The notes under the pieces: model-generated | Told to the model about the DNA's origin: nothing | Databases searched by the model: none | The model's input: only the letters and a program-made list of their open reading frames with translations | Assembly (NCBI GenBank): GCA_965229605.1 | Contig: OZ245892.1 | Coordinates: 2,604,001-2,668,000, forward strand | Origin: G965229605 sp965229605 | GTDB taxonomy: Bacteria; Pseudomonadota; Alphaproteobacteria; CBDDJK01 | Direction of reading: 5' to 3' | Length of the DNA stretch: 64,000 bases | Shown: positions 43,317 through 51,938 of the stretch, in pieces | Layout: each line of letters starts with the position of its first letter | How positions within the stretch are numbered: the first letter of the stretch is position 1 | Translations under genes and position numbers: made by a program

Positions 43317-44225
43317 TCAAGACATAAGCTGCTGATAAAAACGCCCAAGTCCGGCCAGGGTCAGGGCAGAAGAATCATATGTATGGGCAGTGATCCCGCA
43401 GGTTGAAAGGGCCGTCGCATAGTTTTGCGACAGGTCGGGATTGCCAATGATATGGACATTGTCTTTTATAAAGAGATCACGGATTCCGGCAATTTCCATG
43501 CCGATCAACAGGCCAGAGAGGTGGCTGGTCCCGTCACTTTCATTGGTCAGCAAGGATTTTGCCCGGATTTCAAACAGGCGGGGCAGAACTGATTGCGGTT
43601 GCTCATAGGCTGTTTTGACGGCGGTGCAAAAGGCGGCTTCCTGATGGTTTTCCGTATCATGCCCTGATAGAGAATGGCGCAATAAAGAATGATCGCGGAT
43701 AAGCGAAAAGAGTTCGCCGGTCATCACAGTGCGAAAAGAGACAACAACACCGGATTCAATTTTGACCCATTTGCAGTGAGTCCCCGGCAGGCATAAGGTC
43801 CCGCTGAATCCCGGATTTTGCGCCAGAAAACCGGCAATCTGTGTTTCCTCCCCGCGCATGACGTCTGGCGGGTTCATTTGGCATAGGCCGCCCAGAATAG
43901 AGACTTGAAGCCGCTGATCCTCAACAGGGGCTTTGACATAATGAGCCTGCGCCGGATTCCACGGCAGAGTTGCATAAGTGGCTTCAATCCAGCCTTGCCG
44001 CGCCCCGACCATGCCGCAGCAAAGAATTGGTGCCGGCTTATCGCTTAACCAATCCTGACAATGCGCAAGCAGCGTGCTTTCAAACTGGTTTTGAGCAAGA
44101 GTTGCCATGCCATCTGGCGTGTTTTTTTCAAAAAGAGGGTGGGTGATCCCGTCTTCTGACTGGAGGGCCCATAAACGCAGATTGCTTGTCCCCCAATCCA
44201 CAGCGATCCAGTCTGGTTTAGCCAT
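43317..44225 (-). CDS. dgoK: 2-dehydro-3-deoxygalactonokinase
   Basis: 302 residues. Phosphorylates 2-keto-3-deoxygalactonate in the De Ley-Doudoroff pathway of galactose breakdown. WIAVDWGTSNLRLWAL is the N-terminal phosphate loop. CCGMVGARQGWIEATY, LCLPGTHCKWVKIE and VMTGELFSLIRDHS are family-typical. It overlaps the alpha-galactosidase gene by 8 nt at its start. The aldolase (dgoA) and galactose dehydrogenase are not in the window. Confidence 0.92.
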   Translation of the reverse strand: MAKPDWIAVDWGTSNLRLWALQSEDGITHPLFEKNTPDGMATLAQNQFESTLLAHCQDWLSDKPAPILCCGMVGARQGWIEATYATLPWNPAQAHYVKAPVEDQRLQVSILGGLCQMNPPDVMRGEETQIAGFLAQNPGFSGTLCLPGTHCKWVKIESGVVVSFRTVMTGELFSLIRDHSLLRHSLSGHDTENHQEAAFCTAVKTAYEQPQSVLPRLFEIRAKSLLTNESDGTSHLSGLLIGMEIAGIRDLFIKDNVHIIGNPDLSQNYATALSTCGITAHTYDSSALTLAGLGRFYQQLMS

Positions 44226-46302
44226 CGACGGATTCCCCGGTGATTTTGCCTTCCAATACCTGGACGGTTGCCGGGTAACTATTGTCCGGCAGTAAAACCC
44301 CCTGCCCCATCAAATAGGCCCCGCTCAGGCATAGATCAGCTCTATCCTCCTGATCAACCAGGCGAATAGTATAAAATTTCTGCGACAATAGCCCGGTCAA
44401 TTTAACCGGACGCGGCAGAATTTGCGCCGAACTGTCAATCCGGTTCAAAAACACGACAAATTTTGTCCGGTCTGCGGAAAGCTGCATTTCCCCGATCACC
44501 GCCGGATCAGGGTGATCAAGGCGCAAGATATCTGCCGCCATCATCCAGTCCCGATTTGCCTTCCACCAGCCAATAATCTTTTTAAGATCACGTTCATCCT
44601 CGGCATTCAATTCGCGCGGGTCAAGCTCCAGCCCCATATGACGCTGGGCCGCAACCCAGCCGCGAAAATTGATATCAAGCCTGCGGCCTGATGTTTTACA
44701 TATTTCAGGCCCGACATGGCTTCCGGTCAAAGCGGCTGGCAGAAACAAAGCGGCGTGATGTTGTATCCGAACCCGTTCAATCGCATCATTGCTGTCAGAC
44801 AGCCAGAAGCGATGCGTATGGTGTAAAATGCCAAAATCAATGCGCCCGCCGCCTGAGGCACAGCTTTCAATCTCGACTTCAGGGAATTTTTCGCGAATAC
44901 GCTCCAGCACACGATAAACCCCGTGCGTCTGCGCCGCATCCGGTTGCGGCAGAACCCGGTTATGGTCCCATTTCAGATAATCAATCGGATACTCGCTTAA
45001 AAGACCCGCCAGACTTTCAAACAGAAAATCCTGCACCTCTGGCAGGGCAAGATTTAAAACTTTCTGATGACGACCCAGCACTTGATGCGCTGGCCCCAAA
45101 ATCCAGTCGGGTTTTGTGCGGTCAATCTCTGTGCCGGGGCTGACCATTTCCGGCTCAACCCATAGACCAAACTGCATTCCGCAGTGATGGATATGACTGA
45201 TCAAAGGATTCAACCCGTCCGGGTATTTCTGCGGATCAACCTGCCAGTGCGACAGGCTGGTTGTATCGTCATTGCGCCCGGCAAACCAGCCATCATCCAG
45301 CACAAATCTCTCTGCCCCCAGATCAGCCGCTTTGCTGGCAATATCAATCAGAACATCCAGCTTGTGGTCAAAATAAATCGCCTCCCAGCAATTATAATGG
45401 ACAGGACGCGGAAGACTGCCTGCTGGAAAAGAGACAATATGGTCTCTGGCATAGCGTTGAAAGGAGACCGCACAGCCGTTCCAGCCTTGTGCCGAAAAAC
45501 ATCCATAAAGCGGGGCTGTTTCAAAGGTCTGGGCCGGGTTGCGCTGCGTGTCGGGGGCATGGCCAAATTGAATCTGCCGCCGTCCATCAGGCAGCTCTTC
45601 GGCGATCATGCCATGCCCGCCAGACCAGCCATAATGAAAGGCATAAACATGGCCAAGCATATTGGTTGCGCCGTTAACTGGCAGATAGAGGCCTGGAAAA
45701 TGTTCATGGCTGCTGCGTCCGGTGCGATTGTCGCGCAAGCGGATTCCAGCCTGCCAGGGGCTGGTTATAGGCTGAAATTCCCGGCACCAGCGACCTGAAA
45801 AATCGACAAGATCGCGGGCATCGTGTGGGGCCGGAAAGGCCGGAGCGCTCAGCCAGTAAAGACGGACCGGTTTTTCAGCAATCAAGCCAGACTGGCTGAT
45901 TAAAACCCCGGTATCAGGGCAGAATTGAAAATTTGCCCAGTAGTCAATCGCCAGTGACCTGTCACGATAGGTGATTTTTAAGGACTGCGGGTCATGCTTA
46001 TGATTATGATAGTCAAAACACGGGAAAAGCGGGTTGCCATCAGCAGTATAAAGCCGCAAGCCGGGTTGTCCTGGAAAGCTGCGGCTTTCTTCGGGGCAGA
46101 TTGAGCATTCTGCGACTTCATCGAGCATGGCCCCGATGGATTCAAGGGTTTGTGCGCGGGTGCATTGCGCGTTGTCTTCGGCTTCGGGCAGGGCGGGTCC
46201 CCAATAGGTGATAGCTGGCAAGCGATTGTCACAGGCTACCAGAATAAGCGTTTGCGGGGAGGGTATATTGGGGGATGTATCCAGCCGCCAGCTGCGAGTC
46301 AC
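44218..46302 (-). CDS. Alpha-galactosidase, GH36
   Basis: 694 residues. Cleaves alpha-galactosides such as melibiose or raffinose. The N-terminal beta-supersandwich is followed by the barrel: AERFVLDDGWFAGRNDDTTSLSHW, the nucleophile in IDYLKWDHNR near residue 445, EIESCASGGGRIDFGIL, and the acid/base Asp in FWLSDSNDAIERV. GSHVGPEICKTSGR is the GH36 loop. No signal peptide, fitting uptake of intact oligosaccharides by the adjacent ABC importer. The permease gene ends 13 nt upstream of its start. Confidence 0.94.
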   Translation of the reverse strand: MTRSWRLDTSPNIPSPQTLILVACDNRLPAITYWGPALPEAEDNAQCTRAQTLESIGAMLDEVAECSICPEESRSFPGQPGLRLYTADGNPLFPCFDYHNHKHDPQSLKITYRDRSLAIDYWANFQFCPDTGVLISQSGLIAEKPVRLYWLSAPAFPAPHDARDLVDFSGRWCREFQPITSPWQAGIRLRDNRTGRSSHEHFPGLYLPVNGATNMLGHVYAFHYGWSGGHGMIAEELPDGRRQIQFGHAPDTQRNPAQTFETAPLYGCFSAQGWNGCAVSFQRYARDHIVSFPAGSLPRPVHYNCWEAIYFDHKLDVLIDIASKAADLGAERFVLDDGWFAGRNDDTTSLSHWQVDPQKYPDGLNPLISHIHHCGMQFGLWVEPEMVSPGTEIDRTKPDWILGPAHQVLGRHQKVLNLALPEVQDFLFESLAGLLSEYPIDYLKWDHNRVLPQPDAAQTHGVYRVLERIREKFPEVEIESCASGGGRIDFGILHHTHRFWLSDSNDAIERVRIQHHAALFLPAALTGSHVGPEICKTSGRRLDINFRGWVAAQRHMGLELDPRELNAEDERDLKKIIGWWKANRDWMMAADILRLDHPDPAVIGEMQLSADRTKFVVFLNRIDSSAQILPRPVKLTGLLSQKFYTIRLVDQEDRADLCLSGAYLMGQGVLLPDNSYPATVQVLEGKITGESVDG

Positions 46303-46315
46303 AAAAAATTCTTTC

Positions 46316-47164
46316 TTATTTGACTGCGCCCAAGGTGAGGCCTGCGATAAAGTGTCGTTGCATAAGGAAGAACATGAGCACGGGGGGCAGGGCAGCGACG
46401 ATTGACCCTGCGGAGATCAGGTGCCAGGAGGCGATCCATTGTCCGTTCAGGGAATAGAGTCCGGCGGTTACGGGTTGGGTATCTGCGCCTTGAGTGAGGA
46501 CGGTTGCCCAGAAGTAGTCGTTCCAGATGAAGGTAAAGATCAGCACGGAGAGGGCTGCGATAGCTGGTTTCATAAGGGGGAGGACGATATACCAGAAGAT
46601 TCGTATTTCGGAGATTCCTTCGACTCTTGCGGCTTCGATGAGTTCATAGGGCAGGGCGCGGATGAAGTTCCGCATAAAGAGGGTACAGAATCCGGCCTGG
46701 AAGGCGACGTGGAAGAGGACCAACCCGCTTGTTGTATTATAGAGGTTCAGGCTAAGGGTAAGGTCCCGCACGGGCACCATGAGGATTTGGAAGGGCACGA
46801 AGTTTCCTGCGACGAACAGGAAGAAGACGAGCAGGTTTCCTTTGAATCTATAGACTCCAAGCGCAAAGCCGGTCATGCAGGACAGGGCGACGGCTCCGAT
46901 GACGGTCGGGATGGTGACTTTGAAGCTGTTGAGGATATATTTTCCGATGGGGGAGTTTTCGAAGATCGCGGTATAGTTTTGGATCAGGTGAAAGTCTGTA
47001 GGCATGCCCCAGTAATTTCCGGCGGTTATATCTGCTGCGGGCCGGACAGAGGTCAGGGCGACGGCGAGCAGCGGCAGCAGCCAGAGCACAAGGGCAACGG
47101 GCAGTGCGGCTTTATAGAATCGCTGGTGCGTGCGGTGGCGGCGTTCGATGGGTGTTGGGAACAT
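46316..47164 (-). CDS. Sugar ABC transporter permease, MalG/LacG type
   Basis: 282 residues, six membrane helices. The EAA loop that contacts the ATPase reads ELIEAARVEGISEIRIFWYIVLPLMKP near residue 185. FIWNDYFWATVLTQGADTQPVT is the typical end. It overlaps the MalF-type gene by one base. Heterodimer with that permease in a CUT1 importer. The plus strand is strongly G/T-rich across both permeases. Confidence 0.93.
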   Translation of the reverse strand: MFPTPIERRHRTHQRFYKAALPVALVLWLLPLLAVALTSVRPAADITAGNYWGMPTDFHLIQNYTAIFENSPIGKYILNSFKVTIPTVIGAVALSCMTGFALGVYRFKGNLLVFFLFVAGNFVPFQILMVPVRDLTLSLNLYNTTSGLVLFHVAFQAGFCTLFMRNFIRALPYELIEAARVEGISEIRIFWYIVLPLMKPAIAALSVLIFTFIWNDYFWATVLTQGADTQPVTAGLYSLNGQWIASWHLISAGSIVAALPPVLMFFLMQRHFIAGLTLGAVK

Positions 47165-48051
47165 CAGCGTTTTTCCTCTTTATACATTCGGTAGAGGAAG
47201 AAGCTGATATAGACCATCATGATGACGAAGAGGACGACGGCGATGGCGGAGCCGTATCCCATACGGAATCCGTATTCGGACAGAGCCTGTTCGTACATGT
47301 AGAAGGCGAGCACGCGTGACGAGCCATAGGGCCCACCATCAGTCATGATCGAGATCAGGTCGAACGAGCGCAAGGCCCCGATGACGGTGACGACAATGGC
47401 GATGAAGGTTGCGGGTTTTAGTTGGGGGAGGACGACATACCATAACATGCGCCATCCTTTGGCGTGGTCGAGGCGTCCGGCTTCGATTTGTTCGGGATCG
47501 ACGGCGTTTAGTCCGGTGAGGTAGAGGATCATGCAATAGGCGGTTTGCGGCCATAGTCCGGCGGCGATAATGCCGTAGGTGACGTAGTTTTCATCGGCGA
47601 GCACGGCAATGGGGCCGAGGCCGAACCACCCGAGGACGACATTCATCAGTCCGTTGGTCGGGTCATAGAACCAGGCGAAGACCAGTCCGACCACGACTTG
47701 TGAAATGACGAAGGGGAAGAAGAACAGGGATTTATAGAGCCGGATACCCCAGACATTTTGATTGAGGAAGAGGGCAATAAACAGTCCGGCTGGCACGGCG
47801 AGCATATAGAAGACCAGCCAGATGATATTGTTTTTTAAAGAGGTATAAAAGGCCTCGTCATCCCAGAGTTCGATATAATTTTCGATTCCGATCCAGACTT
47901 TTTCGCCAAGCCCGTCCCAGGCATAGAACGAGATCGCCATCGACTGGAAGATGGGCAGAAAGACATAGATCAGAAAGAACACCAGCCCCGGGGCCAGGAA
48001 CAGCACCGGAGCCAGCGTTTGTTGATGGGCTTTCCAATAGGCCCCCATCAT
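47164..48051 (-). CDS. Sugar ABC transporter permease, MalF/LacF type
   Basis: 295 residues, six helices. LAPGLVFFLIYVFLPIFQSMAISFY opens it. The EAA loop is DPEQIEAGRLDHAKGWRMLWYVVLPQLKP. FDLISIMTDGGPYGSSRVLAFYMYEQAL is the CUT1 hallmark. Follows the binding-protein gene by 30 nt. Confidence 0.93.
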   Translation of the reverse strand: MMGAYWKAHQQTLAPVLFLAPGLVFFLIYVFLPIFQSMAISFYAWDGLGEKVWIGIENYIELWDDEAFYTSLKNNIIWLVFYMLAVPAGLFIALFLNQNVWGIRLYKSLFFFPFVISQVVVGLVFAWFYDPTNGLMNVVLGWFGLGPIAVLADENYVTYGIIAAGLWPQTAYCMILYLTGLNAVDPEQIEAGRLDHAKGWRMLWYVVLPQLKPATFIAIVVTVIGALRSFDLISIMTDGGPYGSSRVLAFYMYEQALSEYGFRMGYGSAIAVVLFVIMMVYISFFLYRMYKEEKR

Positions 48052-48081
48052 TGACTGCCTTTATAGTGAATAATAGCCTGT

Positions 48082-49341
48082 TTATTTATAAACTTGGCCG
48101 CGCACTTTTTCCAGCCGCTTCAAGATGGCATCCAGCCGGTCGGGTTTGACCATAAATTCCTGAAAGCCTTCCATTCCGGCTTTTGCCATTTCTGCCGGAG
48201 CATCGCGGTCAAAGAACTGGGCAATACCGCCGGTGGTTGAAGAAAGCATGGAGAAACCGGCATTCAGGAACGGATCATCAGCAACGGTGGAGTCTTTATT
48301 GATCGGCAGCTGGCCCAGAATTTCGTTGACTTCGGTCTGGACATCCGCCCGCGCCAGATAGGCCAGGAATTTCTTGGCATCTTCCTTGTTTTTGGCATTG
48401 GCCGGGATATGGATGGTATCGGTCGGGGCCTCTTCTGCCAGCGGGATTGACGGGTCAATCACCGGAAACTGAAAGAAACCCAGCTGATCATCGGACAATC
48501 CGGCTTCGCGCAAGGGGGCCACCGCAAAATTGCCCATCACATACATGGCGGCATCACCTTGCACCATCGGGGCCAGGGCTTCTTGCCAGCTATAGGCCGC
48601 ATGGTTGTCAATGAAGAACCCGGCATCAAGCATGGTCTTCCAGTTGGAAAAGGTTGCCTTGACCCGGTCATCGGTCCAGGCAATTTCGCCGTTGGTCAGT
48701 TGCATATGGAAATCATAGCCGTTGGTGCGCAGGTTGAGGTAATCAAAAACCCCTGCGGCCGTCCAGAGATAGCGGGTGCCAATCGTGATCGGGGTCACCC
48801 CGGCAGCTTTCAGCGTCTTTCCGGCGGCAATGAATTCATCCCAGTTTGTCGGGACGCTGACCCCATGTTTGGCAAACAGGTCTTTTCTGTAATAGACCCC
48901 CCATTGATAATAGGTATAGGGCACACCCCAGATTTTGCCATCCAGCGTCATTGACCCCAGCGAAGAGCCAAGGCTTTCTTTCAGCCCGTTTTCTTCCCAG
49001 ACATCATCCACGGGTTCAAACAACCCGGCATTGACATAGGGCAGCATCCGGTTTCCGGCATACCAGTTGGCGAGATCTGGCGCATCGGCGGTCAGGAAGT
49101 TGCGGATCGAGGTCTTATAGCCTTCATGGTCAAAGAGGTTCCAGGTGACCGTGACATCGGGGTTTTCAGCTTCAAAGCCTTTGATCAGAGCTTCAAAGGC
49201 TGCTTTCGGGGCGGCATCGGATGTATCGGTATTGATTACCAGTTCCCCCGCCAGCGATGTATTTACAAGCATCGGTGCGCTCAACAGGCCAGCTATGAAG
49301 CCCGCCGATAAAATTCTGGTCAAAAATGGTGTTGTGGTCAC
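48082..49341 (-). CDS. Sugar ABC transporter substrate-binding protein
   Basis: 419 residues with an N-terminal signal peptide ending near SLAGE (residue 32). Family 1 extracellular solute-binding protein: VTWNLFDHEGYKTSIRNFL, DLANWYAGNRMLPYVNAGLFEPVDDVW, KIWGVPYTYYQWGVYYRKDLF and GDAAMYVMGNFAV. Periplasmic. Neighbouring alpha- and beta-galactosidases suggest galactosides as ligand; that is inferred. Base composition is balanced, unlike the permease genes downstream. Confidence 0.92.
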   Translation of the reverse strand: MTTTPFLTRILSAGFIAGLLSAPMLVNTSLAGELVINTDTSDAAPKAAFEALIKGFEAENPDVTVTWNLFDHEGYKTSIRNFLTADAPDLANWYAGNRMLPYVNAGLFEPVDDVWEENGLKESLGSSLGSMTLDGKIWGVPYTYYQWGVYYRKDLFAKHGVSVPTNWDEFIAAGKTLKAAGVTPITIGTRYLWTAAGVFDYLNLRTNGYDFHMQLTNGEIAWTDDRVKATFSNWKTMLDAGFFIDNHAAYSWQEALAPMVQGDAAMYVMGNFAVAPLREAGLSDDQLGFFQFPVIDPSIPLAEEAPTDTIHIPANAKNKEDAKKFLAYLARADVQTEVNEILGQLPINKDSTVADDPFLNAGFSMLSSTTGGIAQFFDRDAPAEMAKAGMEGFQEFMVKPDRLDAILKRLEKVRGQVYK

Positions 49342-49355
49342 GATCTACCCCCCTT

Positions 49356-49391
49356 TATAACTTTATGAGTCCCTATAACTTTATAAGTCCT
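49356..49391. repeat. 18-bp tandem repeat in the transporter divergent gap
   Basis: TATAACTTTATGAGTCCC (49356-49373) and TATAACTTTATAAGTCCT (49374-49391) match at 16 of 18. It lies just upstream of the binding-protein start in a 185-bp divergent gap that must hold both promoters. It may affect regulation by altering spacing. TGACCTGTTACACGTCA near 49434 is a weak operator-like inverted repeat. Confidence 0.7.
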
Positions 49392-49526
49392 GAGCCTATG
49401 TTGTTGCCCTAACGTTATTGATACTATCTTGTTGACCTGTTACACGTCAATAGACCTGTGACCAGAATCTTGTAAAAAACGCGAAAAAAAGCGGTAAAAA
49501 AAGAGGACAAGATATAAGGGGGAAAG

Positions 49527-50585
49527 ATGTCTGGCGTTCAATTACGACAAGCTGTCAAAAAATTTGGCGAGACAAAAGTTATTCACGGGGTTGATCTTGA
49601 TATCGACCCCGGCGAGTTTTGCGTCTTTGTCGGGCCTTCGGGCTGCGGGAAATCGACGCTTTTGCGGATGATTGCCGGGCTGGAGCAGACAACCAGTGGC
49701 ACCATTCATATTGGCGAGCGCGATGTCACCAAAGTTGATGCGTCCGAGCGCGGGATTGCCATGGTTTTTCAAACCTATGCCCTCTATCCGCATATGACGG
49801 TTGAGGAAAATATGGGCTTTGGCCTGAAAATGACCGGGGTTCCCAAAAGCGAGATTAAAAGCAAGGTGGCGCAGGTTTCCGATATTTTGAAGCTGGGGCC
49901 CTATATGGCGCGCAAGCCCAAGGAATTGTCGGGCGGGCAGCGCCAGCGAGTCGCCATAGGCCGCGCTCTGGTGCGCGGGCCAGAAGTCTTTTTATTTGAT
50001 GAGCCTTTGTCCAACCTTGATGCCGAACTGCGGGTTGATATGCGGGTTGAAATTGCCCGCCTGCATCAGGAAATCGGGGCCACCATGATCTATGTCACCC
50101 ATGATCAGGTGGAGGCCATGACGCTTGCTGACAAGATTGTCGTGCTGCGGGCCGGACGGATTGAACAGGCCGGGCCGCCGCTTGAACTTTATGAGAATCC
50201 GCAGAATAAATTTGTTGCAGGCTTTATTGGCTCGCCATCCATGAATTTTCTTGAAGGAAGCGCGGTTGCTGGCAAGATTGAAGTCGCGGCCTTGAAAAAT
50301 CATCCATCGCTTAAAAAAACATCTGTAAAGGATATGCCCGATAATATTTTGATCGGTCTGCGGCCTGAACATCTTGCGCTTGACCCGAAAGGCCATGGTC
50401 TGACGGTTGATATTGTTGAACAGCTTGGCGGAGTCACTTATGTTTATGCGCTGGCAGAAACCGGTGAACGGCTGATTATTGAAAGCAAGACCAAGGTGCC
50501 GCTTGCCAGAGGAAGCACCATAGGCGTGACCTTTGACCCGGCGCATGTTTATTTATTTGATGCAAAAACCGAAGCCCGCCTCTAA
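49527..50585 (+). CDS. Sugar ABC transporter ATPase (MsmK/UgpC type)
   Basis: 352 residues. Walker A GPSGCGKSTLLRMIAG near residue 35, Q-loop VFQTYALYPHMTVEENM, signature KELSGGQRQRVAIGRALVR, Walker B VFLFDEPLSNLDAELR, switch IYVTHDQ. The C-terminal TOBE regulatory domain (ILIGLRPEHLALDP) marks the CUT1 ATPases. AAGGGGGAAAG lies before ATG 49527. Transcribed away from the rest of the importer. The thiolase gene follows by 26 nt. Confidence 0.94.
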   Translation: MSGVQLRQAVKKFGETKVIHGVDLDIDPGEFCVFVGPSGCGKSTLLRMIAGLEQTTSGTIHIGERDVTKVDASERGIAMVFQTYALYPHMTVEENMGFGLKMTGVPKSEIKSKVAQVSDILKLGPYMARKPKELSGGQRQRVAIGRALVRGPEVFLFDEPLSNLDAELRVDMRVEIARLHQEIGATMIYVTHDQVEAMTLADKIVVLRAGRIEQAGPPLELYENPQNKFVAGFIGSPSMNFLEGSAVAGKIEVAALKNHPSLKKTSVKDMPDNILIGLRPEHLALDPKGHGLTVDIVEQLGGVTYVYALAETGERLIIESKTKVPLARGSTIGVTFDPAHVYLFDAKTEARL

Positions 50586-50611
50586 CGGGCCTATAGAAAA
50601 GAGAACCCGAT

Positions 50612-51814
50612 ATGAAAGCAGCAATGGTTGGCTGGGCGCATAGCCCGTTTGGAAAACACGAAGGCAAAGACGTTGAAGATTTGCTGCAACTGGTGGCGCG
50701 CGAGGCCTTGAGCGATGCCGGGATTGGCCCGGATCAGGTCGCCGGGGTGGTGCTTGGCTGGTATAATGGCGGCTTGCATCCTCAGGATTTTGGCTCCTCG
50801 CTGGTGCTGAATATCCTGCCGGAATTGCGTTTTTCGCCGTCTTTCCGGGTTGAAAATGCCTGTGCCACCGGGTCGGCAGCCATCCATCAGGCCGCGCTGG
50901 CTTGTGAATCGCGTGCCTATAGGGAAGATAACAGCAAATCAGCGACAAAATCCGCGCCCTATTGGCTGGTGTTGGGGGTTGAAAAAATGACCGATACGCC
51001 GGGCGAAGAGGTCGGGCGGATTTTGCGTCAGGCCAGCTATTTGCGCGAGGAATCAGAAATTGAAGCCGGGTTTGCGGGAGTCTTTGCAAGAATCGCGCAG
51101 GGCTATTTCCAAAAATATGGCGATCAAAGCGATGCGCTGGCCCGGATTGCGGCCAAAAATCACCGCAATGGCTGCGACAATCCCTATGCCCAGCTTCATA
51201 AAGACCTTGGCTATGAATTTTGCCGGACTGAATCGCCGAAAAACCCCATGGTGGCGGCCCCGCTTAAACGCACCGATTGTTCGCTGGTGTCGGACGGGGC
51301 GGCGGCGGCTGTTCTGTGTGACGGAGCCACGGCCCTTGGCCATGACAAAGCGGTTGCCTTGCGCGGACGCGCCCATTGCAACGATTTTCTGCCGATGTCC
51401 AAACGCGATATGACCTTTCTTGATGGCTGCGCCAAAGCCTGGCATCAGGCCCTTGAAGATGGCGGGGTGACGCTTGATGATCTTGATCTGGTTGAAACCC
51501 ACGATTGCTTCACGATTGCCGAATTGATGCAATATGAGGCCATGGGGCTGGCAGACCGGGGCCAGGGCTGGCGGGTGCTTGCTGAAGGACAGGTCGAGGC
51601 TGACGGGCCGCTGCCAGTCAATCGTTCAGGCGGTTTGAAGTCCAAAGGCCATCCGATTGGCGCAACCGGAGTTTCCATGCATGTCCTGACCGCCATGCAA
51701 CTGACCGGGCGCGCCGGGGACATGCAAATCAACAACGCCCGTCTTGGCGGCATATTCAATATGGGCGGGGCCGGGGTTGCCAATTACTGCACCATTCTTG
51801 AAAGTCTTTCATAA
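50612..51814 (+). CDS. Thiolase-family acetyl-CoA acetyltransferase
   Basis: 400 residues. RVENACATGSAAIHQAAL near residue 86 has the nucleophile Cys. LVETHDCFTIAELMQYEAMGL and SGGLKSKGHPIGATGVSM hold the catalytic His. NMGGAGVANYCTIL ends it. The single long form with the NACATGSAA loop is the SCP-x/lipid-transfer-protein thiolase branch rather than PhaA/FadA. It may act in fatty or sterol-type acid degradation. Why it follows a sugar ATPase gene is not clear. Confidence 0.88.
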   Translation: MKAAMVGWAHSPFGKHEGKDVEDLLQLVAREALSDAGIGPDQVAGVVLGWYNGGLHPQDFGSSLVLNILPELRFSPSFRVENACATGSAAIHQAALACESRAYREDNSKSATKSAPYWLVLGVEKMTDTPGEEVGRILRQASYLREESEIEAGFAGVFARIAQGYFQKYGDQSDALARIAAKNHRNGCDNPYAQLHKDLGYEFCRTESPKNPMVAAPLKRTDCSLVSDGAAAAVLCDGATALGHDKAVALRGRAHCNDFLPMSKRDMTFLDGCAKAWHQALEDGGVTLDDLDLVETHDCFTIAELMQYEAMGLADRGQGWRVLAEGQVEADGPLPVNRSGGLKSKGHPIGATGVSMHVLTAMQLTGRAGDMQINNARLGGIFNMGGAGVANYCTILESLS

Positions 51815-51840
51815 AAAGACCTCCACTTTATAAAAAGTCC

Positions 51841-51860
51841 GCTGTCTGGCAGCATTTTTT
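51841..51860 (+). terminator. Possible terminator after the thiolase gene
   Basis: GCTGT-CTG-GCAGC (one G-T pair) is followed by ATTTTTT, 27 nt after the thiolase stop. The stem is short, so this is weak. Confidence 0.35.
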
Positions 51861-51938
51861 CTTATACATCGTCCGCGAACAGGTATAGCGAGTTATCCAG
51901 AAGGTTTTTCGCCCAAACGGTTTTTTAGGACCAATAGT

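Noticed and set aside
51847..51861. Sigma-54-like TGGCAG-N5-TTTC upstream of fliI
   Set aside because: The -12 element lacks the conserved GC, and the same bases form a weak hairpin with a T-run after the thiolase gene.
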